Assembly: GCF_001426885.1 (NCBI RefSeq)
Contig: NZ_LMFP01000003.1
Span: forward strand, 503,306 to 567,305
DNA from: Pelomonas sp. Root1444
Lineage (GTDB): Bacteria; Pseudomonadota; Gammaproteobacteria; Burkholderiales; Burkholderiaceae_C
Direction of reading: 5' to 3'
DNA length: 64,000 nucleotides
This document shows positions 1 to 7,346 of this stretch, piece after piece; the stretch's first letter is position 1, and every line of letters begins with the position of its first letter. Both the position numbers and the translations under genes were made by a program. The notes under the pieces are model-generated. The model saw nothing but the letters and a program-made list of their open reading frames with translations. It had not been told where the DNA came from and did not search any database.

Positions 1-623
1 CCGACGCACAGCACGTCCTCTTCGGCCGATTCGCGCACCGCGCGGCGTGTCACGGCGTTGTAGTCGACGGTGGCCGGGAAGACCTCCTGCGCCACTTCCA
101 GGCCGATCAGCCGCACCTTGTCGCCCGCGTCGATGACGAGGCTGGTGGCCTGCAGGTCGCGGTGGGCATGGCCGGCCTCGTGCGCGAAGGCCAGGCCTTC
201 GAGCAGCTGGGCCACCCAGCCGGCGGCGTCCAGCGGCAGCGGCGCGGGCTGGCGCGCCAGGCGCTCGTCCAGCGTCTCGCCGAGGCTGCGGTCATAGGCC
301 ACGTACGGCCAGCTTTCGACCTGGCCGACCTCGAACACCGGCGCAAGGTTGGGATGCTGCACCCGCGCGCCGGCCTGCGCCATGCGCAGCCAGTGCTCCA
401 GCGCCGGCGCGCTGTTGGGCTTGTCGCGCGGCATGCACAGCATCAGCTCCTGGCCATGGCGCGCATCGAAAACGCGCCAGATCAGGCTGCGTGCGCTCTT
501 GGACAGCAGCGAGCGCAGCTCGAAGCGGCCGAAGCTTCTCAGCGGCGTGGCGGTGGGCGGGGTTTCGGGCACGGTGCGGGCGAGGTCGGCGCAGTTACAG
601 ATGTAATCCGCATTGGACTCCAC
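1..623 (-). CDS. Protein-kinase-fold protein, likely pseudokinase (partial)
   Basis: The gene reads leftward from a GTG at 621-623, preceded by a GGGGTG ribosome-site-like stretch, and leaves the window at base 1 after about 207 residues. The order of elements is that of a Ser/Thr kinase: N-lobe from about residue 31 (FGRFELRSLL), a hinge near 103-110, the catalytic loop HRDLQATS at 154-161 and the activation-segment start LIGLEVA at 172-178. Active kinases of this family need Lys in the VAIK strand, Asn after HRD (HRDLKxxN) and Asp of DFG. Here these read LMLCMP, Ser161 and GLE, while Asp156 of HRD remains. I infer a non-catalytic, binding or scaffolding kinase fold. In related bacteria such domains can be fused to HDOD or other signalling domains, but the C-terminus lies outside the window. 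It follows hrpA on the same strand after 124 bases. Confidence 0.72.
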   Translation of the reverse strand, partial: MESNADYICNCADLARTVPETPPTATPLRSFGRFELRSLLSKSARSLIWRVFDARHGQELMLCMPRDKPNSAPALEHWLRMAQAGARVQHPNLAPVFEVGQVESWPYVAYDRSLGETLDERLARQPAPLPLDAAGWVAQLLEGLAFAHEAGHAHRDLQATSLVIDAGDKVRLIGLEVAQEVFPATVDYNAVTRRAVRESAEEDVLCV

Positions 624-747
624 GCCGGCACCCCGCAAAGGGCGGTGCAGACCCTTAATTGCGAGGGATTTCGCCGCAATCCAGGTCTTGCGTGGAGCAG
701 CTCACGGTCTGGCCGGTGTCAGCCGGGCCGGTTGGCCCTGGACGGCT

Positions 748-3700
748 TCAACCCGTCAGCTGACTCCACACTTTGTCGAGCCGCTTCACGCTCACCGGCT
801 GCGGCGTGCGCAGCTCCTGGGCGAACAGGCTGACCCGCAACTCCTCGAGCTGCCACCGGAAGTCGTCCAGCCGGGCATCCCGCACCCCCTTGAGCTCGGC
901 CAGCCGGCGTGTGTAACGCTGCTCCAGCGGCCTGATCTCGCCCATCAGCTTGGCGTCGCGGGCCGGGTCGGCGCGCAGCTTGTCCAGCCGCGCGGTGACG
1001 GCCTTCAGGTAGCGCGGCAGGTGTTGCAACTGGGCCCAGGGCGTGTCGAGCGCGAAGCGCTTGGGCACCAGGCGTTGCAGCTGCGCGGCGATGTCGTCGG
1101 ACACGTCCTTGGCCGGGCGCGCGTCCTTCAGCTTGCGGGTCGCATGCGCCAGTTCCTGCAGCACGGCGTGCACCGCACGGGCCACCTCCTGCGCGATGAG
1201 GTTGAGCCGGCTGCGGCCTTCCTCGATGCGCTTCCTGAAGGAGATCGGGTCGGTCGGCAGCGGGTCGCCCAGGAAGGCACGCTCCAGGGCCACGCCGATG
1301 ATCTGGTCGCGCAGGTCCTCGGCCGTGCCCAGCGCCATGAACAGCACCGACATGCGCTGCAGGTCGGGGATGTTCTTCTCCAGGAACTTGAGCGGCTCCT
1401 TGAGCTGCAACGCGATCAGCCGGCGCAGGCCGGCGCGGTGCTTGGCGGCGGCCACCTCGGGCTCGTCGAACACCTCGATCTCGACATGCGCGCCCTTGTC
1501 GATCAGCGCGGGGAAGCCGATCAGCGTCTGGCCGCCCTTGCGCACTTCCAGCAGCTCGGGCAGTTCGCCGAAGGTCCAGTCGGTGTAGGCCTGGCTGGCG
1601 TCGCGCGCCGGCTCGGGCTTCTTGACGACCTCGGCCCGCACACCCTTCCCTGCCACCGGCGCGGGTCCCGGCTGGGGTGCTTCGGCGGCCGGCAGCTTCA
1701 GCGCCGAGTCATTGGCAGTTGGCAGCCTGAGGGCTGCCAAGGCCTGGAAGGCCGAGCGCGCCTGCCCGCCCAGCTCCGCCTTCAGTGCCGCGAGCTGCCG
1801 GCCCTGGCCCAGCTGGCGGCCATGCTCGTCGACGACGCGGAAGTTCATGAACAGGTGCGGCGGCAGCTGCTCCAGCTTGAAGTCGTTGCGCTGCACGGCA
1901 AGCTGGCTGCGGTCCTTCACGGCCCTGAGCAGCGTGTCCACCAGCCCCCCCTGGCAGAACGGCTGCAGCTCGACGAACTCGGCGACGAAGTCCGGCAGCG
2001 GCGTCAGCCGGGCGCGCGGCTTCTGGTGCAGGCTCTTCAGCAGCGCCGTCACCTTGGCCGCCAGCATGCCGGGCACCAGCCACTCGGCGCGTTCCTCGCT
2101 GACCTGGTTGAGCGCAAAGATCGGCACGGTCACCGTCAGGCCGTCGCGCGCGTCGCCGGGCTGGTGCAGGTAGGTCGCAGCGCAGTCCACGCCGCCCAGG
2201 CGGATGACCTTGGGAAAGGCCTCGCTGGTGACGCCCGACGCCTCGTGGCGCATCAGCTCGTCCTGGCTGAGCTGCAGCAACTTGTCGTCGCTCTTGCTGG
2301 CCTCGCGCCACCACTTCAACAACGTGGCGCCGGAGAACACGTGCGCCGGCAGCTTGTCGTCGTAGAAGGCGTAGATCAGCTCGTCGTCCACCAGCACGTC
2401 CTGGCGGCGCGACTTGTGCTCCAGCGCCTCGACCTTGGCGATCTGGCGGCGGTTGTGGCCGATGAAGGGCAGCTGTCTGACGAGGTCTTCCGGCAGCTCG
2501 TCGTCGACCAGGCCCTCGCGGATGAAGATCTCGCGCGCCGCCTTCGGGTCCACGCGACCGAAGTTCACGCGCTTGTTGCTGTACAGCACGATGCCGTACA
2601 GCGTCGCGCGCTCCAGCGCCACGACCTCGGCGGCCTTCTTCTCCCAGTGCGGCTCCAGCAGCTGGGTCTTGATCAGGTGGCCGGCGATCGGCGGCAGCCA
2701 CTGCGGCTCGATGTTGGCGATGCCGCGGCCGTACAGGCGCGAGGTGTCCACCAGCTCGGCCGCGACGATCCAGCGGCCCGGCTTCTTGCTCAGGTGTGCG
2801 CCGGGGTGGCGGTAGAACTTGATGCCGCGCGCGCCGAGGTACCAGTCCTCGTCGTCGCTCTTCTGGCCAATGTTGCCCAGCAGGCCGGCGAGCATGGAGA
2901 GGTGGATCTGCTCGTAGGTCGCGTCGCTCTGGTTCAGACGCCAGCCCAGCTCCGCCACCACCGTGTGCAGCTGCGAATGCACGTCGCGCCACTCGCGCAC
3001 GCGGCGAGGGCTGACGAAGTTCTCACGCAGCAACTGCTCGTGCTTGCGGCTCGAAATCTTGTGTTCACCGTCACCGCCCCGGCTCTCGCCCAGCCACTTC
3101 CACAGCTTCAGGTAGCCCATGAACTCCGACTTCTCGTCGTCGAACTTCTTGTGCTTTTCGTCGGCGGCCTGTGCCTGCTCCTGCGGGCGGTCGCGCACGT
3201 CCTGGCCGCTCAGCGCCGATGCGATCACCAGCACCTCCGTCAGCGCGTCGCGAGTGCGCGCCTCCAGGATCATGCGGCCCACGCGCGGGTCCAGCGGCAG
3301 CCGCGACAGCTCGCGGCCCAACGGTGTCAGTTCGTTGTTGTCGTCGGTCGCGCCAAGCTCGGCCAGCAGCTGGTAGCCATCGGCGATCGCCTTGGGCCGG
3401 GGCGGCTCCAGGAAGGGAAAGCGCTCGACCTCGCCCAGGTGCAGCGCCTTCATGCGCAGGATCACACCCGCCAGCGACGACCGCAGGATCTCCGGGTCGG
3501 TGAACTTCGGGCGCTCGTTGAATTCCTTCTCGCTGAACAGGCGTATGCAGATGCCGTTGCTGACCCGCCCGCAGCGGCCCGCGCGCTGGTTGGACGCCGC
3601 CTGGCTGACGTTCTCGATCAGCAGCTGCTCGACCTTGTTGCGGTAGCTGTAGCGCTTCACGCGCGCCAGGCCGGGGTCGATGACGTAGCGGATGCCCGGC

Positions 3701-4620
3701 ACCGTCAGCGACGTCTCGGCCACGTTGGTCGCCAGCACGATGCGGCGCTGGCCATGCGGCTCGAACACCTTGTCCTGCTCGGCCTGCGACAGCCGCGCGA
3801 ACAGCGGCAGCACCTCCACGCCGGGTGGGTGGTGCTTGCGCAGCGCCTCGGCCGCCTCGCGGATCTCCCGTTCGCCAGGCAGGAAGACCAGCACGTCCCC
3901 GCCACCCTCGCGCCACAGCTCGTCCACCGCGTCGGTGATGGCGTTGTTCAGGTCGTACTCGCGGCTTTCCTCGAAGGGCCGGTAGCGCTGCTCGACCGGG
4001 TACAGCCGGCCGCTCACCATCAGCACCGGCGCCGGGCCCTTGGCCGACTCGAAGTGCTTGGCGAAGCGGTCCGCGTCGATGGTGGCCGACGTGACGACGA
4101 TCTTCAGATCGGGCCGGCGCGGCAGCAGCTCGCGCAGATAGCCGAGGAGGAAGTCGATGTTGAGGCTGCGCTCGTGGGCCTCGTCGATGATGATGGTGTC
4201 GTAGGCGCGCAGCAGCGGGTCGCTCTGCGTCTCGGCCAGCAGGATGCCGTCCGTCATCAGCTTGACCGACGCGGTCTTGGCCAGCCGGTCCTGGAAGCGA
4301 ACCTTGTAGCCCACCACATCACCCAGCGGCGTCTTCAGCTCCTCGGCGATGCGCTTGGCCACGCTGCTGGCGGCGATGCGCCGGGGCTGCGTGTGACCGA
4401 TCAGCCCGCCGCCATTGACGCGGCCACGGCCCATCGCCAGCGCGATCTTGGGCAGCTGGGTGGTCTTGCCGGAGCCGGTCTCGCCGCAGACGATGACGAC
4501 CTGATGCTCGGCCATCGCCTGCATGATTTCGTCACGGCGCGACGAGACCGGCAGCGATTCCGGAAAGGAAATGGAAAGAGCCGGCTGAACCGGCCGGCTC
4601 TCAAGGGATTCGGAATTCAT
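748..4620 (-). CDS. hrpA: ATP-dependent RNA helicase HrpA (DEAH box)
   Basis: This 1290-residue protein has the length and layout of HrpA. The P-loop GETGSGKT is at residues 46-53, the DEAH box (IIIDEAHERS) at 146-149, and motif III (VTSATI) follows. The second RecA domain carries the QRAGRCGR motif, and the winged-helix/HA2, OB-fold and long HrpA-specific C-terminal (DUF3418) regions come after. HrpA unwinds RNA and in E. coli helps rescue stalled or collided ribosomes and process some mRNAs in the cytoplasm. I chose the ATG at 4618-4620 because the residues before the helicase core (MNSESLESRP onward) fit the family, and because it leaves only 39 bases to the divergent argA start. That short spacer must hold both start regions. 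The opposite strand is open for thousands of bases, which is a GC-rich shadow. Confidence 0.97.
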   Translation of the reverse strand: MNSESLESRPVQPALSISFPESLPVSSRRDEIMQAMAEHQVVIVCGETGSGKTTQLPKIALAMGRGRVNGGGLIGHTQPRRIAASSVAKRIAEELKTPLGDVVGYKVRFQDRLAKTASVKLMTDGILLAETQSDPLLRAYDTIIIDEAHERSLNIDFLLGYLRELLPRRPDLKIVVTSATIDADRFAKHFESAKGPAPVLMVSGRLYPVEQRYRPFEESREYDLNNAITDAVDELWREGGGDVLVFLPGEREIREAAEALRKHHPPGVEVLPLFARLSQAEQDKVFEPHGQRRIVLATNVAETSLTVPGIRYVIDPGLARVKRYSYRNKVEQLLIENVSQAASNQRAGRCGRVSNGICIRLFSEKEFNERPKFTDPEILRSSLAGVILRMKALHLGEVERFPFLEPPRPKAIADGYQLLAELGATDDNNELTPLGRELSRLPLDPRVGRMILEARTRDALTEVLVIASALSGQDVRDRPQEQAQAADEKHKKFDDEKSEFMGYLKLWKWLGESRGGDGEHKISSRKHEQLLRENFVSPRRVREWRDVHSQLHTVVAELGWRLNQSDATYEQIHLSMLAGLLGNIGQKSDDEDWYLGARGIKFYRHPGAHLSKKPGRWIVAAELVDTSRLYGRGIANIEPQWLPPIAGHLIKTQLLEPHWEKKAAEVVALERATLYGIVLYSNKRVNFGRVDPKAAREIFIREGLVDDELPEDLVRQLPFIGHNRRQIAKVEALEHKSRRQDVLVDDELIYAFYDDKLPAHVFSGATLLKWWREASKSDDKLLQLSQDELMRHEASGVTSEAFPKVIRLGGVDCAATYLHQPGDARDGLTVTVPIFALNQVSEERAEWLVPGMLAAKVTALLKSLHQKPRARLTPLPDFVAEFVELQPFCQGGLVDTLLRAVKDRSQLAVQRNDFKLEQLPPHLFMNFRVVDEHGRQLGQGRQLAALKAELGGQARSAFQALAALRLPTANDSALKLPAAEAPQPGPAPVAGKGVRAEVVKKPEPARDASQAYTDWTFGELPELLEVRKGGQTLIGFPALIDKGAHVEIEVFDEPEVAAAKHRAGLRRLIALQLKEPLKFLEKNIPDLQRMSVLFMALGTAEDLRDQIIGVALERAFLGDPLPTDPISFRKRIEEGRSRLNLIAQEVARAVHAVLQELAHATRKLKDARPAKDVSDDIAAQLQRLVPKRFALDTPWAQLQHLPRYLKAVTARLDKLRADPARDAKLMGEIRPLEQRYTRRLAELKGVRDARLDDFRWQLEELRVSLFAQELRTPQPVSVKRLDKVWSQLTG

Positions 4621-4659
4621 TGGGGCTGGATTGTCCCGCAGCCATGGACAATCCGTTCC

Positions 4660-6003
4660 ATGACCGGCCTCGTCTTCCCACACACCTTCGTGCCCTGGTT
4701 CCGCTCGGTGGCGCCGTACATCCACGCCTACCGGGGCGAGACCTTCGTCGTCGGCATGCCGGGCGAGCTGGTTGCCGCCGGCAAGCTGAACGCCTTCGTG
4801 CAGGACCTGGCCATCCTGCACGCGATGGGCATCAAGATCGTGCTGGTCCACGGCTTCCGCCCGCAAGTCAACGAGCAGCTCATCGCCAAGGGCCAGACGC
4901 CCCGCTACAGCCATGGCCGTCGCATCACCGATGCCGTCGCACTCGACTGCGCCCAGGAAGCCGCCGGCCAGCTGCGCTTCGAGATCGAGGCCGCGTTCAG
5001 CCAGGGCCTGCCCAACACGCCGATGGCCAACGCGACGGTGCGCGTGTTCTCCGGCAACTTCTTGACCGCCCGCCCGGTCGGCATCGTCGACGGTGTGGAC
5101 TTCCAGCACTCGGGCCTGGTGCGCAAGGTCGATGCGGCCGCCATCCAGCGCGCCATCGACATCGGCGCCATCGTGCTGCTGTCGCCCTTCGGCTTCTCCC
5201 CCACCGGCGAGGCCTTCAACCTGAGCATGGAAGACGTCGCCACGTCGACCGCCATCGCGCTGCAGGCCGACAAGCTGCTGTTCGTCTGCGAAGTGCCCGG
5301 CGTGCCCGAAGACCCGACCGACCCGGAAAGCCCCATCGACACCGAGCTGGCGCTGGCAGACGCCGACCGCATGCTCGCCAAGGCGGGCCCGGCGCCCGAG
5401 CCGACCGACGTGGCCTTCTACCTGCGCCACTGCGCCGAAGCCTGCCGCGCCGGCGTCGAGCGCACGCACATCATCCCGTTCGCGGTCGACGGCGCGCTGC
5501 TGCAGGAGGTCTACACCCACGACGGCATCGGCACCATGGTCGTCGACGAGAAGCTGGAGAGCCTGCGCGAGGCCAGCTCGGACGACGTGGCCGGCATCAT
5601 CCAGCTCATCGAGCCCTTCGAGCGCGACGGCACGCTGGTCAAGCGCAGCCGCACCGAGATCGAACGCGACATCGAGGCTTACACGGTCATCGAACACGAC
5701 GGCGTCATCTTCGGCTGCGTGGCCCTGTACCCGTATGTCGAGGCCCGCACTGCCGAAATGGCGGCGCTGACCGTCTCCGCGGAGGTGCAGGGCCAGGGCG
5801 ATGGCGACCGGCTTCTGAAGAGAATCGAACAACGCGCCAAGGCCATGGGGCTGGACAGCATCTTCGTGCTGACGACGCGCACCATGCACTGGTTCATCAA
5901 GCGCGGTTTCCAGCAGGTCGACCCGGAATGGCTGCCGGAGGAACGCAAGCGCAAATACAACTGGGACCGCCGCTCGCAAGTGCTGGTCAAGAGATTCAAT
6001 TGA
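4660..6003 (+). CDS. argA: Amino-acid N-acetyltransferase (N-acetylglutamate synthase)
   Basis: This 447-residue protein joins an N-terminal amino-acid kinase fold (about residues 20-285, with VLVHGFRPQVN and the GEAFNLSMEDVA segment) to a C-terminal GNAT acetyltransferase domain (about 295-440, acetyl-CoA loop VQGQGDGDRLL). That is the classical ArgA form. It makes N-acetylglutamate from acetyl-CoA and glutamate, the first step of arginine synthesis, and the kinase-like domain is where arginine feedback inhibition acts in known ArgA proteins. The ATG at 4660 gives the expected N-terminus and lies 39 bases from divergent hrpA. No ARG-box could be recognised by eye in that spacer. Confidence 0.96.
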   Translation: MTGLVFPHTFVPWFRSVAPYIHAYRGETFVVGMPGELVAAGKLNAFVQDLAILHAMGIKIVLVHGFRPQVNEQLIAKGQTPRYSHGRRITDAVALDCAQEAAGQLRFEIEAAFSQGLPNTPMANATVRVFSGNFLTARPVGIVDGVDFQHSGLVRKVDAAAIQRAIDIGAIVLLSPFGFSPTGEAFNLSMEDVATSTAIALQADKLLFVCEVPGVPEDPTDPESPIDTELALADADRMLAKAGPAPEPTDVAFYLRHCAEACRAGVERTHIIPFAVDGALLQEVYTHDGIGTMVVDEKLESLREASSDDVAGIIQLIEPFERDGTLVKRSRTEIERDIEAYTVIEHDGVIFGCVALYPYVEARTAEMAALTVSAEVQGQGDGDRLLKRIEQRAKAMGLDSIFVLTTRTMHWFIKRGFQQVDPEWLPEERKRKYNWDRRSQVLVKRFN

Positions 6004-6068
6004 GCCGATACCCCCGCCGCGCTAAAGTGCCGGCCGATTTTTCGTTTTTGTGATCCAGGAGAGCCGTC

Positions 6069-6347
6069 ATGCCCCGCATCGTCCAATGCGCCTATCTGAA
6101 GAAGGAAGCCGAAGGGCTGGACTTCCCCCCCTACCCGGTGCATACCGAACTCGGCAAACGAGTCTGGGAAAACGTCAGCAAGGAAGCCTGGGCTGCCTGG
6201 ATGAAGCACCAAACCATGCTGGTCAACGAAAACCGCCTCAACCTCGCCGACCAGCGCGCCCGCCAATACCTGATGCGCCAGGCCGAACAGTTTTTCTTCG
6301 GCACGGGTGCCGAAGCGGTGGCGGGCTACGTCCCGCCGGCGAACTGA
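6069..6347 (+). CDS. yggX: Probable Fe(2+)-trafficking / Fe-S oxidative damage protection protein
   Basis: This 92-residue protein matches the YggX family over its full length: an N-terminal [20 protein letters not shown] containing the conserved Cys7, a helical middle ([20 protein letters not shown]) and the C-terminal [16 protein letters not shown]. YggX proteins protect Fe-S clusters from oxidative damage and may pass iron, in the cytoplasm. A CAGGAG ribosome site precedes the ATG. The last 60 bases or so are partly duplicated downstream at 6400-6471. Confidence 0.96.
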   Translation: MPRIVQCAYLKKEAEGLDFPPYPVHTELGKRVWENVSKEAWAAWMKHQTMLVNENRLNLADQRARQYLMRQAEQFFFGTGAEAVAGYVPPAN

Positions 6348-6399
6348 GCGGAGCTCGGTGAAAAACTTGGGGAGCGCTCATTTGCGCACAGCGCAAGTG

Positions 6400-6471
6400 A
6401 TGCGATCACAACAATTCTTCTTCGGCACCAGCGCCGAAGCGGTGGCGGGCTACGCCCCACCACCGGCCTGA
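6400..6471 (+). pseudogene. Decayed duplicate of the 3' end of yggX
   Basis: Starting about 50 bases after the yggX stop, the bases from roughly 6400 to 6471 repeat the yggX 3' end with few changes. Read in frame they give MRSQQFFFGTSAEAVAGYAP ending in PPA and a stop, against [19 protein letters not shown] in yggX. Only about 70 bases are copied, so this is a remnant and not a working gene. It could be a partial tandem duplication or the scar of a second yggX-like copy that was lost. A short palindrome (6382-6396, TTGCGC-ACA-GCGCAA) sits at the junction. Confidence 0.75.
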
Positions 6472-6503
6472 AATAACGCCGCCGCCAGCACGTTTCGCGC
6501 TGA

Positions 6504-6546
6504 ATACTGCAAGGGCCGGGACGTGCGTCGCCGGCCCTTGCAGTAT
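6504..6546. repeat. Perfect 16-bp inverted repeat (strong hairpin)
   Basis: ATACTGCAAGGGCCGG at 6504-6519 is perfectly complementary to CCGGCCCTTGCAGTAT at 6531-6546, with an 11-base loop that can itself pair a little (GACG/CGTC). No T-run follows on either strand, so it is not a standard intrinsic terminator. It could end yggX transcripts, be the remnant of a mobile element end, or act as a protein-binding palindrome. Confidence 0.8.
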
Positions 6547-6654
6547 CTGCACGCCGCAGCGCGCCGTGCGCCGGGCAAGCGCGAAGGCAGCGGGCCGAAT
6601 AGTCAAATGGCCGCAGCCCAAAGGAAACTCGTCGCAGCCGGCCAACGAAAACTC

Positions 6655-6684
6655 TTGCATTTACCCCCTCCGTCGCGATTTAAT
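6655..6684 (+). promoter_or_regulatory. Sigma-70-like promoter for the H-NS gene
   Basis: TTGCAT (6655-6660) and TTTAAT (6679-6684) are separated by 18 bases, in a locally AT-rich stretch that stands out from the surrounding DNA. It would give a leader of about 90 bases before the ATG at 6784. Such AT-rich upstream regions are typical of autoregulated H-NS genes. Confidence 0.5.
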
Positions 6685-6783
6685 TCAGCCACGGAGATAT
6701 TCGAGGCATCCCGCCCGAAGCCTCCAAGGCCGCGGCGGCAATGCCGCGCGTCTCCCAGCTCAAATCGCACGAGGAATCGCAGC

Positions 6784-7080
6784 ATGTCCAATCTCAAGGA
6801 ACTTCTGGCCCAACGCGCCGCGCTGGATGAACAGATCAATCAAACCAAGGAGAGGGAACGCAGCGAGGCCATTGCCAAGGTCAAAACCCTGATGAGCGAA
6901 TATGGCCTGTCGGTCGCCGACCTCAGCGTGCGCACACCCAAGCCGGCCAAGGTCTCCAAGGTTGCTGCCAAGTATCGCAACCAGGCCACCGGTGAAACCT
7001 GGAGCGGCCGCGGCCTGCAACCCAAATGGCTGAAGGCGGCGATCGCCGGCGGTGCCAAGCTGACCGATTTCTCGGTCTAA
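6784..7080 (+). CDS. H-NS family nucleoid protein
   Basis: This 98-residue protein has the two-part layout of beta-proteobacterial H-NS/BpH3-like proteins. A helical, charged oligomerisation segment covers about residues 1-45 (MSNLKELLAQRAALDEQI), and a Lys-rich linker (TPKPAKVSKVAAKY) leads into the DNA-binding domain with the signature TGETWSGRGLQPKWL. The SGRG loop is the part that enters the minor groove of AT-rich DNA in known members. It acts as a nucleoid-associated silencer in the cytoplasm. A GAGG ribosome site lies about 8 bases before the ATG. Its own promoter region is AT-rich, which fits autoregulation. Confidence 0.93.
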   Translation: MSNLKELLAQRAALDEQINQTKERERSEAIAKVKTLMSEYGLSVADLSVRTPKPAKVSKVAAKYRNQATGETWSGRGLQPKWLKAAIAGGAKLTDFSV

Positions 7081-7130
7081 TCCTTCCGCTCAAATCGGCG
7101 CGCGTTTCGGCGGGCGCCCCCCACAAATCA

Positions 7131-7160
7131 GGGCCATCTTCGGGATGGCCCCTTTCGTTT
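7131..7160 (+). terminator. Intrinsic terminator of the H-NS gene
   Basis: GGGCCATC (7131-7138) pairs with GATGGCCC (7144-7151) around a TTCGG loop, and a T-rich CTTTCGTTT follows. It lies 51 bases after the H-NS stop. Confidence 0.8.
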
Positions 7161-7346
7161 CTGGCGAGGCCGCCGCCTAAACTCGGCCGCATGCCTTTCG
7201 TCATGCCGTCCGAACCGCTCGCCGCCGAGTTTTGCGGGGATCGGGTTGCGCGCAAGGGAGACGAAATTCCGGCCGTGGCGACCCGCTTCGCCCGTCCGCC
7301 GCAGCCGTGCCGCGTGTCGTTCAATGCACACGGGCTCGGCTGAGCG

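Larger units (their letters stand above)
6472..6783. other. 312-base intergenic region before the H-NS gene
   Basis: No coding region is supported here. The stretch holds the yggX-remnant end, a long perfect inverted repeat (6504-6546) and a sigma-70-like promoter (6655-6684) about 100 bases before the H-NS start. Confidence 0.6.

Noticed and set aside
613-6003. Open frame of nearly 1800 codons on the plus strand
   Set aside because: Only its end (from 4660) is argA. The rest is the antisense shadow of hrpA, with typical GC-rich composition and no family likeness.
7191-7343. 50-codon open frame before the GGDEF-EAL gene
   Set aside because: It has no ribosome site, no recognisable family and ends 3 bases before the larger gene. 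It may only be leader.
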